DNA of 14,856 nucleotides from Paracoccaceae bacterium (GTDB lineage: Bacteria > Pseudomonadota > Alphaproteobacteria > Rhodobacterales > Rhodobacteraceae), in assembly GCA_026982515.1 (NCBI GenBank), contig JALSGY010000333.1, forward strand, positions 1 to 14,856. Reading direction: 5' to 3'. The position numbers were made by a program, and so were the translations under genes. The notes under the pieces were generated by a model. It was not told the origin of the DNA and searched no databases. It saw nothing but the letters and a program-made list of their open reading frames with translations. Each line of letters starts with the position of its first letter. Position 1 is the first letter of the stretch. Below are positions 7,358 through 13,831 of this stretch, in pieces.

Positions 7358-8386
7358 TCAGGTGTAACGGTAGGGCCGGCCGGCCTTTTCCATCACGTCG
7401 TTGTATTCCTTGATCTTGGCCACGACCTTGGCCTTGGTCTCGGACTGGGCGGCGATCTCGTCCCAGAACTCGCGCGCCGCGGCCTCGACCTGGGCCCATT
7501 CCTCATCGGGGATCGTGGTCAGCTTCAGCTTGTCGCCGTTGACCCGCAAGGCGGCTTCGCCACCCCAGTACCACCACTGGCGGTAGTAGTGCGAGCTGTC
7601 GGTGACCATCCTGAGCAGTTCCTTGAGGTGCTCGGGCAGCTCGTTCCAGCGTTCCTGGTTGGCGAAGAAGTGCCCGATCCAGGCGCCCGAGATGTTGTTG
7701 GTCAGGAAGTAGTTGGTCACGTCGGCCCATCCCACGGTGTAGTCCTCGGTGATCCCCGACCAGGCGATGCCGTCAAGTTCGCCGGTCTGCAGGGCGACCT
7801 CGACGTCCTCCCACGGCAGCGTCACCGGCACCACGCCGAAGCGCGCCAGGAAGCGCCCCGCGGTGGGGAAGGTGAACACCCGCTTGCCCTTGAGGTCGGC
7901 CAGCGAGTTGATCGGGTCCTTGGTGGCGAAGTGGCACGGATCCCAGGCGCCGGCCGAGATGTGCTGCACGCCGACCTTGGCATATTCTTCCTTCCAGATC
8001 TGATCCAGCCCGTACTGGTTGAACAGCACCGGGACGTCCAGCGAGTAGCGCAGCGCGAAGGGGAAGTAGCCGCCGAACACCGTCACCTCGGTGGGCGAGG
8101 CCATCGAGTCGTCGTCCGACTGCACTGCGTCGATGGTGCCGCGCTGCATGGCGCGGAACAGCTCGCCCGTCGGCACCAGCTGATCGGCGAAGTAGAGCTC
8201 GATCTCCATCTCGTCGCCGGCGATCTTGTTGAAGCTGTCGATGGCGGGCTTGATCACGTGCTCGGCCAGGGCGGGGCCGGCATAGGTCTGCATCCGCCAG
8301 CGGATCTTGGATTGCGCGATTGCCGGGGCGGCGAGTGCGGCCGGTGCCGCCGCGGCGGCGGTCAGGAACTTGCGTCTTGTGGTCAT
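7358..8386 (-). CDS. dctP: TRAP transporter periplasmic substrate-binding protein (DctP family)
   Basis: This 342-residue extracytoplasmic binding protein delivers ligand to the DctQM membrane pair. The N-terminus TRRKFL followed by an Ala-rich stretch is a twin-arginine signal, with cleavage probably near residue 24 (APAIA|QS). The mature part follows the DctP/TakP plan: QLVPTGELFRAM (69-80), SLADLKGKRVFTFPTAG (161-177) and ALQTGELDGIAW (198-209). The conserved Arg that usually contacts the ligand carboxylate (as in LKGLKMRIP-type motifs) is replaced by Phe171 or Thr172, depending on alignment. Aromatics are abundant at 267-274 (YYRQWWYW) and at Trp209. The ATG at 8386 is preceded by AGGAGAG. 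The ligand is therefore probably not a plain carboxylate; an amine or amino alcohol is my inference from context. The family call is secure; the symbol is generic. Confidence 0.92.
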   Translation of the reverse strand: MTTRRKFLTAAAAAPAALAAPAIAQSKIRWRMQTYAGPALAEHVIKPAIDSFNKIAGDEMEIELYFADQLVPTGELFRAMQRGTIDAVQSDDDSMASPTEVTVFGGYFPFALRYSLDVPVLFNQYGLDQIWKEEYAKVGVQHISAGAWDPCHFATKDPINSLADLKGKRVFTFPTAGRFLARFGVVPVTLPWEDVEVALQTGELDGIAWSGITEDYTVGWADVTNYFLTNNISGAWIGHFFANQERWNELPEHLKELLRMVTDSSHYYRQWWYWGGEAALRVNGDKLKLTTIPDEEWAQVEAAAREFWDEIAAQSETKAKVVAKIKEYNDVMEKAGRPYRYT

Positions 8387-8400
8387 GGTCTTTCTCTCCT

Positions 8401-8416
8401 GGTTGGTTGGTTGGTT
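8401..8416. repeat. Four tandem GGTT units upstream of the dctP ribosome site
   Basis: Four perfect GGTT copies on the plus strand read as an AACC-rich leader in the mRNA, immediately upstream of the AGGAGAG ribosome site (8394-8400) of the binding-protein gene. The stretch is predicted to be unstructured. Copy-number change here would not alter the spacing from ribosome site to start codon. A small CTCC-CTTC-GGAG inverted repeat (8443-8454) lies between it and the preceding stop codon. Confidence 0.6.
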
Positions 8417-8465
8417 TCGGGTCTTCTTGCCCTCCTTTCATGCTCCCTTCGGAGTTCTTGTGTTG

Positions 8466-9788
8466 TTAACTTCCATAGACGTAATTCGGCAGCCAGAGCG
8501 CGATCTCCGGGAAGATCATGATGATCGTCAGCGCCAGGACCATCACCAGAACGAACGGCAGGATCGAGCCGTAGATGTCGCGCAGGGTGATCTCGGGCGG
8601 GGCCATGGCCCGCATCAGGAACAGGTTGTAGCCGAACGGCGGCGTCATGTAGGCGATCTGCGTGGTGATCGTATAGAGAACACCATACCATATCAGATCG
8701 TATCCGAGGGCCGCGACCAGCGGCACGTAGAGCGGCGCCACGATGACCAGCATCGCGGTGTCGTCCAGGAAGGTGCCCATCAGCAGGAAGGAAAGCTGCA
8801 TCAGCACCAGGATCATCCATGGCTCGAGGCCGAGACGTTCGGTAAACAGGGTGTCAATGGCGCGCACCGCTCCCAGCCCGTCGAAGACCGCGCCAAAGCC
8901 CATGGCGGCGAGGATGATCCACATGAACATGCAGGAAATTGCCAGGGTCTGACGCACCGAGACCTCGAACACCTCGCGGGTCATGCGCCCCTTGATCACC
9001 GCCGCGGCGAAGGCGGTGAGCGCCCCGATGGCCGAGCTTTCCACCAGCGAGGTCCAGCCGTTGACGAAGGGAACCATCATCGAGGCAAAGATCACCACCG
9101 GCAGCAGCCCGGCGCGCAGCAGGCGCAGCTTTTCGCGCATCGGCACCTGGCGCTCCTCGGCCGCGAGCACGGGCCCCAGAGAGGGATTTATCCGGCAGCG
9201 GATGAAGATGTAGAGAATGAACAGGGCGGCCATCATCAGCCCCGGCACCACGCCGGCCAGCCACAGCCGCCCCACCGGCTGGCGGGCGATCATCGCATAC
9301 AGCACCAGCACCACCGAGGGCGGCACCAGGATTCCCAGGGAACTGCCGGCCTGGATCACCCCGGTGATCATCTTCTTGTCGTAGCCGCGCTTGAGCAGCT
9401 CCGGCAGGGCGATGGTGGCGCCGATGGCCATGCCGGCCACCGAAAGCCCGTTCATCGCCGAGATCAGCACCATCAGCCCGATCGTCCCGATCGCCAGCCC
9501 CCCCGGCACCGGCCCCATCCAGACGTGGAACATCTTGTAAAGGTCGTCGGCTATGCGGCTTTCCGACAGCACGTAGCCCATGAAGATGAACATCGGCAGG
9601 GTCAGCAGAGGGTACCATTTCATCAGTTTCATCGCTGCCGAGAAGGCGATCTCGGAGCCCCCCGTCCCCCATAGCGCCAGCGCGGCGACCACGGCCACGA
9701 AGCCGATTGCGGCGAACACCCGCTGCCCCGTCATGAGCATCAGCATCATCGAGGCGAACATGGTCAGGGCGATCATCTCGTAGGACAT
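8466..9788 (-). CDS. dctM: TRAP transporter large permease (DctM family)
   Basis: This 440-residue polytopic inner-membrane protein forms the transport channel and couples uptake to an ion gradient. It is almost entirely hydrophobic, with roughly 12 membrane segments. It carries DctM hallmarks: QAGSSLGILVPPS (about 147-159), DDTAMLVIVAPLYVP in the second half, and YMTPPFGYNLFLM near the C-terminus. The frame is open further upstream, but the ATG at 9788 is chosen. It overlaps the small-permease stop as TGATG, has a GGGGAGGAAG ribosome site, and gives the normal family length. It works with the adjacent small permease and binding protein. The substrate cannot be deduced from the permease itself. 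Confidence 0.94.
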   Translation of the reverse strand: MSYEMIALTMFASMMLMLMTGQRVFAAIGFVAVVAALALWGTGGSEIAFSAAMKLMKWYPLLTLPMFIFMGYVLSESRIADDLYKMFHVWMGPVPGGLAIGTIGLMVLISAMNGLSVAGMAIGATIALPELLKRGYDKKMITGVIQAGSSLGILVPPSVVLVLYAMIARQPVGRLWLAGVVPGLMMAALFILYIFIRCRINPSLGPVLAAEERQVPMREKLRLLRAGLLPVVIFASMMVPFVNGWTSLVESSAIGALTAFAAAVIKGRMTREVFEVSVRQTLAISCMFMWIILAAMGFGAVFDGLGAVRAIDTLFTERLGLEPWMILVLMQLSFLLMGTFLDDTAMLVIVAPLYVPLVAALGYDLIWYGVLYTITTQIAYMTPPFGYNLFLMRAMAPPEITLRDIYGSILPFVLVMVLALTIIMIFPEIALWLPNYVYGS

Positions 9789-10384
9789 CAGGCTTCCTCC
9801 CCGCGGATGCGTTCGATGTCCTTGAAGAATTCCGCGATCGCCTGCAGCAGCATCAGGAAGATTCCGAAGGTCATGATGATCTTGATCGGCGCCATGTAGG
9901 GCCGCCAGCTGGAATAGCTTCGCTCCAGAAAGCCGATCTTTTCCTTCACGCCGGCCGTGCCGTCGGCGAAGAAGGCCTTGATCAGATCCCAGAAGAAGCC
10001 GAAGGGCTCGCTGCCGAAATAGCCCAGGGAATAGGCGGTGCTGGAGACCGCCCCGTAAAGCAGGACGCCCAGATAGAACATGAGCGCGAAGACCGAAAAG
10101 GCATCGACCCAGGCCTTCGTGCGGTTGCTCCAGGAGCCGTAGACGAGATCCATCCGCACGTTGCTGCCCAGCTGGATGGAGTAGGGCCCGCCGATCAGGT
10201 AATAGGCCACCAGTGCGAACTGGGCCATTTCCAGCGTCCAGATCGAGGGCACGAAGAAGGTCTTGGAGATGGAGGACCACAGAAGTATGCCCATCATCAC
10301 GAACAGCATGTACATCGCGATGCGGCCCATCACGTAGTTCACCGCCTCGACATACTTCACGTATGCGCGCATGAAACGGGTCAT
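9788..10384 (-). CDS. dctQ: TRAP transporter small permease (DctQ family)
   Basis: This 198-residue inner-membrane protein has four predicted membrane helices (about residues 19-38, 50-68, 90-113 and 164-184), the standard DctQ arrangement. The segment SIQLGSNVRMDLVYG (about 69-83) matches the conserved G-x-H/N-x-R-x-D region of the family. A loop of about 45 residues between helices 3 and 4 (about 115-160, rich in Phe and Lys) makes it somewhat longer than many DctQ proteins. The ATG at 10384 directly abuts the preceding gene's stop (TGAATG), with a GAGGGAG ribosome site inside that gene, so translation is probably coupled. It forms the membrane complex with the DctM protein encoded next. 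Confidence 0.92.
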   Translation of the reverse strand: MTRFMRAYVKYVEAVNYVMGRIAMYMLFVMMGILLWSSISKTFFVPSIWTLEMAQFALVAYYLIGGPYSIQLGSNVRMDLVYGSWSNRTKAWVDAFSVFALMFYLGVLLYGAVSSTAYSLGYFGSEPFGFFWDLIKAFFADGTAGVKEKIGFLERSYSSWRPYMAPIKIIMTFGIFLMLLQAIAEFFKDIERIRGEEA

Positions 10385-11185
10385 TCAGGCTCCCTCTGTC
10401 GGATGGTTCAGGAGGCGGATGCCAGGCAGCGCTTCGGCCAGCGCGCCGGCCAGCAGGCCGGCCATGGCATCCTGGGCGGATTCTTCCGCGATCAGGTCGT
10501 TGCGGATCTCGAGCATGACGTTCAGCATCCCCTCCGGCAGGGCCTGCCGGCGAAGGGTGTGGGTGACGCCGTCTTCGGGGCCGTACGGATCATTGCGGCC
10601 GATCCGGAAATCGCAACGCCCGGGCAAGAGGCGCAGCAATTCGTCCGCAAGGCGCGCATCCTCGTCGTGCAGCACTCCGATCTGGACTTCGCGCGCACGC
10701 CCCTTGTAGACCGGCGTGAAGCTGTGCACGGTGACCAGGGCCGGGTCCGCGCCGCTCTCGCGAATGCGCTTCAACTGTGCCGTGACGGCCTGCTGGAAGG
10801 GCTCGTAAAGGCAGCGCACCCGTTCGGCCCGGTCTTCCTGCGAAAGGCCGGTATTGCCGGGAACCGGGCCGAATTCGCCTGATTCGGCAATCGCATCGGG
10901 GGCTTCGGGCGGGCGGTTGCAATCGTAGACAAGCCGCGAAAACTGCGCCGCCACGAGGCGGGCATCGAGGCGGCGGGCAAGGGAGCGGGCGACCCCGAGC
11001 GCGCCGGGATCCCAGGCGATGTGTGATTTCTGAAGATCCTCGCTCAGGCCGAGAGCGTTCAGCTTGCGGGGAAAGCGGTTGGAGGCGTGTTCGCAGACCA
11101 GAAGAACCGGCGCCCGCCCGTCCGCGTTGATCACTTCGTACGCTGCTCCTTCGTCGCTGTCGAGAAACCGGCAACGTCCGCCCAT
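10385..11185 (-). CDS. N-formylglutamate amidohydrolase-family protein
   Basis: This 266-residue protein belongs to the FGase family, metal-dependent amidases known from HutG-type release of glutamate from N-formylglutamate. Visible conserved blocks are CEHASNRFP (31-39, with Glu32 and His33), HIAWDPGALGVA (55-66), SRLVYDCNRPP (83-93), VHSFTPVY (153-160) and LEIRNDLI (225-232). There is no signal peptide. It is the first gene of the seven-gene operon, with AGGGGGG just upstream of its ATG, and no histidine-utilisation genes are nearby. Context suggests that it removes glutamate from a gamma-glutamyl product at the end of the pathway, the job PuuD does in putrescine breakdown. The bond cleaved is unproven; true N-formylglutamate hydrolysis or another N-acyl amide is possible. 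Confidence 0.85.
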   Translation of the reverse strand: MGGRCRFLDSDEGAAYEVINADGRAPVLLVCEHASNRFPRKLNALGLSEDLQKSHIAWDPGALGVARSLARRLDARLVAAQFSRLVYDCNRPPEAPDAIAESGEFGPVPGNTGLSQEDRAERVRCLYEPFQQAVTAQLKRIRESGADPALVTVHSFTPVYKGRAREVQIGVLHDEDARLADELLRLLPGRCDFRIGRNDPYGPEDGVTHTLRRQALPEGMLNVMLEIRNDLIAEESAQDAMAGLLAGALAEALPGIRLLNHPTEGA

Positions 11186-11193
11186 GTAACCCC

Positions 11194-11218
11194 CCTGTTT
11201 TGTAAAATGGTGTACAGG
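11194..11218. promoter_or_regulatory. Candidate operator in the divergent control region
   Basis: An inverted repeat CCTGT-N15-ACAGG, containing an inner TGTA-N8-TACA (11201-11216) and the near-palindrome TTTTGTAAAA (11198-11207), lies between the operon start and the divergent regulator gene. It overlaps the candidate -10 region of the operon promoter. RpiR-family proteins bind imperfect palindromes as dimers, and regulators commonly control the operon they diverge from. The assignment is by position and symmetry only. Confidence 0.45.
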
Positions 11219-11235
11219 CTTTCCCGGGCTGTCAA
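11207..11235 (-). promoter_or_regulatory. Candidate promoter of the seven-gene operon
   Basis: On the minus strand a perfect TTGACA (-35, 11230-11235) is followed, with 17-base spacing, by CACCAT (-10, 11207-11212), a weak match. It lies just upstream of the amidohydrolase start and overlaps the candidate operator, which would suit repression or effector-controlled activation. The A/T-rich tract at 11234-11249 could act as an upstream element. The -35 is convincing; the exact -10 is not. Confidence 0.45.
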
Positions 11236-11332
11236 TATTTTTCTTTTTTGCTGCGCGGCTTTGCCCTACCCTTGCGTATCATTATGAAGGCCGTGTTACG
11301 AAATCAGTGCAGTCGGCAAGGGGGGCAGCGCC

Positions 11333-12205
11333 GTGGAGAACGGTGAGAAAACCGTAAGCGAAAGGCTTCACGACATGTTCAACGATCTCACGCGGGCAGA
11401 ACGGCAGCTGGCCAATTCGCTGCTGGAAAACTATCCGGTTTCGGGGCTGCACGTGATCACCACCGTGGCCCGCAACGCCAATGTTTCCACCCCCACCGTC
11501 GCCCGGCTGGTGCAGAAGCTGGGCTTTTCGGGCTTTCCCCAGTTCCAGGCGGCATTGCGCGACGAACTTCAGCAGCAGATCTCCAACCCGATCATCAAGC
11601 ATGACACCTGGAGTGCCAGGGCCCCGGGCACCCATATCCTCAACAGTTTCGCCGATGCGGTGGTTCGCAACCTCCAGCAGACGCTGGCCCGCGTCGATCC
11701 GGCGGAGTTTGACGCCCTGTGCGCACTTCTGGCCGATACCGGACGCAGTATCTACCTGGTGGGGGGGCGGTTCTCGCGCACCCTGGCGGATTATCTGTAC
11801 CGTCACCTCCAGGTCAGCCGGGAGAAGGTCATCAACCTGCGCGGCGATATCGACACCTGGCCGCACAAGATGCTGGACATCCGCGAGGGCGACGTTCTGG
11901 TGGTGTTCGACATCCGCCGCTACGAGACCGCCCTCAAGCGGATCGCCACCATCGCCCATTCGAAGGGGGCCGAGATCGTCCTGTTTACCGATCAGTGGGG
12001 CTCGCCGGTCAGCCAGCTGGCCCGCCACCGGCTGCACTGCCGCATCGAGGTGCCCTCGGCATGGGATTCCTCGGCGGTGACCATGGTGCTGGTGGAAACG
12101 GTGGTGGCCGGGGTGCAGAACCTGATCTGGGACAAGACCGAAAGCCGCATGCACGAACTGGAGAAACTGTTCGAAAGCACCCGCACCTTCCGGAAGTTCA
12201 CCTGA
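11333..12205 (+). CDS. RpiR/MurR-family transcriptional regulator
   Basis: This 290-residue regulator has an N-terminal HTH_6 domain (about residues 5-80; helix-turn-helix around VITTVARNANVSTPTVARLV) and a SIS effector domain (about 120-260). The GTG start at 11333 is supported by the AAGGGGGG ribosome site (11318-11325); no in-frame ATG lies upstream before the intergenic region. The SIS domain begins normally (IYLVGGRFSRTLA), but the loop that binds phosphosugars in typical members (S-x-S-G-x-T) reads FDIRRYET (192-199), so a phosphosugar effector is unlikely. It diverges from the seven-gene operon across 147 bases and is the natural candidate for its control. Whether it represses or activates cannot be told. 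It could in principle affect the manC-like gene downstream, but a 129-base gap separates them. Confidence 0.9.
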   Translation: MENGEKTVSERLHDMFNDLTRAERQLANSLLENYPVSGLHVITTVARNANVSTPTVARLVQKLGFSGFPQFQAALRDELQQQISNPIIKHDTWSARAPGTHILNSFADAVVRNLQQTLARVDPAEFDALCALLADTGRSIYLVGGRFSRTLADYLYRHLQVSREKVINLRGDIDTWPHKMLDIREGDVLVVFDIRRYETALKRIATIAHSKGAEIVLFTDQWGSPVSQLARHRLHCRIEVPSAWDSSAVTMVLVETVVAGVQNLIWDKTESRMHELEKLFESTRTFRKFT

Positions 12206-12227
12206 TCCTCGTTTCCCCGTCACGTTC

Positions 12228-12256
12228 TTGATCCCAGGCAGCCGTGCAGGTAATGC
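12228..12256 (+). promoter_or_regulatory. Weak candidate promoter for the manC-like gene
   Basis: TTGATC (12228-12233) and TAATGC (12251-12256), 17 bases apart, lie in the 129-base gap after the regulator gene. The match is modest and not unique in this GC-rich gap. I list it because a separate promoter is expected if the guanylyltransferase is expressed independently of the regulator. Confidence 0.2.
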
Positions 12257-12322
12257 TGTAACGGCCGGCTCTTGCCATTTCACCCGGAAGTTGCATGACG
12301 GATGCCGGTGCCGGCTGAAGAC

Positions 12323-12330
12323 GGGAGAAG
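12323..12330 (+). promoter_or_regulatory. Ribosome binding site that favours a TTG start
   Basis: GGGAGAAG sits 4 bases before the TTG at 12335 (7 bases from its core GGAG). That start gives a protein beginning MSAIHPVILCGG, as usual for the family. An in-frame ATG at 12302 would add 11 residues that show no family similarity I recognise, and has only GGAAG at a longer spacing. Confidence 0.55.
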
Positions 12331-12334
12331 TGAT

Positions 12335-13753
12335 TTGAGTGCAATTCATCCCGTGATTCTCTGCGGCGGGTCGGGAACCCGCCTGTGGCCCACCTCCCGC
12401 AAGGCCTATCCCAAGCAGTTTTCGCCCCTGATCGGCCGTGAAAGCCTGTTCCAGCAGACGCTGCGCCGGTTTTCGGGCGATGGCTTTGCCGCGCCACTGG
12501 TCCTGACCAATGCCGAATTCCGCTTCCTGGCCCGCGATCAGGCCGAGGCGATCGGTCTTGCCGACGGGCGCTACGTGCTCGAGCCGGTGGGCCGCGATAC
12601 CGCCCCCGCCATCCTGATCGCGGCGCTGATGCTGGCCGAAGAGCCCGATGCGCTGATGCTGGTGGCCCCCTCCGACCACCTGATCCGCCGGCCCGATGCG
12701 TTGATCGCGGCTCTCGAGGCCGGCGGGCAGGCGGCGAAGGCGGGGCGGCTGGTAACCTTCGGAATCACGCCGCAGGGCCCCGAAACCGCCTATGGGTATC
12801 TGGAGCTTGCAAAGCCGCCGCAAGACGGCACGGCCACCCCCCTGGTGCGCTTCGTCGAAAAGCCCGATGCCGCCACCGCCGAGCGGATGCTGGCCTCGGG
12901 GCGCTATCTCTGGAATGCCGGGATATTCCTGTTCCGCCCGGCCGATATCATCGCCGCCTTCGAGGCCCATGCCCCGGCCATGCTGGCGCCCTGCCGCGCG
13001 GCCCTGGAGAGGGCCCGCACCGATCTGGGCTTCCTGCGCCTCGACTCCGAGGCCTATGCCTCGATCGAGGGGCAGTCCGTCGACTATGCGGTGATGGAAA
13101 AGGCCGGCGATCTCAGCGTGGTGCCGGTCGAGGCCGGGTGGTCGGATCTGGGCAGCTGGGCTTCTCTGCATGCCGCGCAGGCGTCTTCCGGTGACGGGGT
13201 GGTGACCGAAGGGCCGGTGACGGCCATGGGATGCGAGAATTCCCTGCTGCGCTCGGAAGACAGTGGCATCCGCCTGGTCGGCCTGGGGCTGAAGAACACC
13301 GTCGCGGTGGCCATGCGCGATGCGGTTCTGGTGGCCGATCTGGGGGCCTCTCAGCAGGTGAAGGAGGTGGTCGCCACGCTGCGTGCGCAAGAGGCGCCGC
13401 AGGCCGACGACTACCCGCGGTTCCACCGCCCCTGGGGCTGGTACGAGACGCTGTGCATCAGCGACCGATTTCAGGTCAAGCGGATCATGGTCAGGCCGGG
13501 CGCATCGCTGAGCCTGCAATCGCACTTGCACCGCTCCGAGCACTGGGTGGTGGTGGCCGGCACCGCGCGCGTCACCCTCGGCGAGAGGACATGGCTGGTG
13601 GCGGAAAACGAATCCGTCTACATCCCGCTGGGCACGAAGCACCGGCTGGAAAATCCCGGCAAGTTGCCGATGTATCTCATCGAGGTGCAGACGGGCAGCT
13701 ATCTGGGCGAAGACGACATCGAACGCTACGAGGATATCTACGACCGGCAGTAG
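12335..13753 (+). CDS. manC: Mannose-1-phosphate guanylyltransferase / mannose-6-phosphate isomerase
   Basis: This 472-residue bifunctional enzyme (AlgA/ManC/XanB type) makes GDP-mannose for surface polysaccharides. It isomerises fructose-6-phosphate to mannose-6-phosphate and transfers GMP to mannose-1-phosphate. The N-terminal nucleotidyltransferase has GGSGTRLWP (11-19), the SRxxYPKQF segment (21-29), FVEKP (173-177) and VDYAVMEK (249-256). The C-terminal cupin-type isomerase has HRPWGWYE (364-371), metal-site residues in QSHLHRSEHW (395-404), IPLGTKHRLENPG (430-442) and the usual ending GEDDIERYEDIYDR (458-471). The length is typical. The TTG start is chosen for its ribosome site; ATG 12302 is the alternative. 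No manB or glycosyltransferase gene is nearby, so it appears as a stand-alone gene after the regulator. Confidence 0.93.
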   Translation: MSAIHPVILCGGSGTRLWPTSRKAYPKQFSPLIGRESLFQQTLRRFSGDGFAAPLVLTNAEFRFLARDQAEAIGLADGRYVLEPVGRDTAPAILIAALMLAEEPDALMLVAPSDHLIRRPDALIAALEAGGQAAKAGRLVTFGITPQGPETAYGYLELAKPPQDGTATPLVRFVEKPDAATAERMLASGRYLWNAGIFLFRPADIIAAFEAHAPAMLAPCRAALERARTDLGFLRLDSEAYASIEGQSVDYAVMEKAGDLSVVPVEAGWSDLGSWASLHAAQASSGDGVVTEGPVTAMGCENSLLRSEDSGIRLVGLGLKNTVAVAMRDAVLVADLGASQQVKEVVATLRAQEAPQADDYPRFHRPWGWYETLCISDRFQVKRIMVRPGASLSLQSHLHRSEHWVVVAGTARVTLGERTWLVAENESVYIPLGTKHRLENPGKLPMYLIEVQTGSYLGEDDIERYEDIYDRQ

Positions 13754-13813
13754 GGCCGGGCCCTGGCCCCGGGCGCAACATCCTCTGACGCGGCGATCGC
13801 GGAAATGGCGAAA

Positions 13814-13827
13814 CCCCGGCAGCGGGG
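13814..13827 (-). terminator. Possible terminator hairpin after the alpha/beta hydrolase gene
   Basis: A CCCCG-GCAG-CGGGG hairpin lies just past the hydrolase stop. On the minus strand it is followed by TTT (13811-13813), a minimal U-tract. It is in the 78-base gap between two converging genes, where a terminator is expected. A second small stem near 13758-13775 (CCGGG/CCCGG arms) could serve the manC-like gene. The short stem and tail keep confidence low. Confidence 0.3.
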
Positions 13828-13831
13828 CGCC

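Noticed and set aside
5850..7367. Long plus-strand open frame opposite the ligase gene
   Set aside because: Antisense shadow: the minus-strand GS motifs are unmistakable, and the plus frame has no recognisable domain or good start context.
8307..9674. Long plus-strand open frame opposite the TRAP large permease and the dctP start
   Set aside because: His/Gln/Asp-rich translation typical of the complement of membrane-protein codons; no domain seen.
9789..10280. N-terminal extension of the TRAP large-permease frame into the small-permease gene
   Set aside because: The extension lacks membrane character and overlaps the real DctQ gene; the ATG at 9788 with GGGGAGGAAG is the normal start.
11282..13642. 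Very long minus-strand open frame (786 codons) opposite the regulator and manC-like genes
   Set aside because: Its translation is low-complexity (His/Gln/Gly/Arg-rich) with no family motif. The two plus-strand genes have clear conserved motifs over the same span. It is a by-product of G/C third positions.
11333..13753. Regulator and manC-like gene as one mannose-sensing unit
   Set aside because: RpiR proteins often sense phosphosugars, so I considered it. The phosphosugar loop is degenerate, a 129-base gap separates the genes, and the regulator diverges tightly from the catabolic operon.
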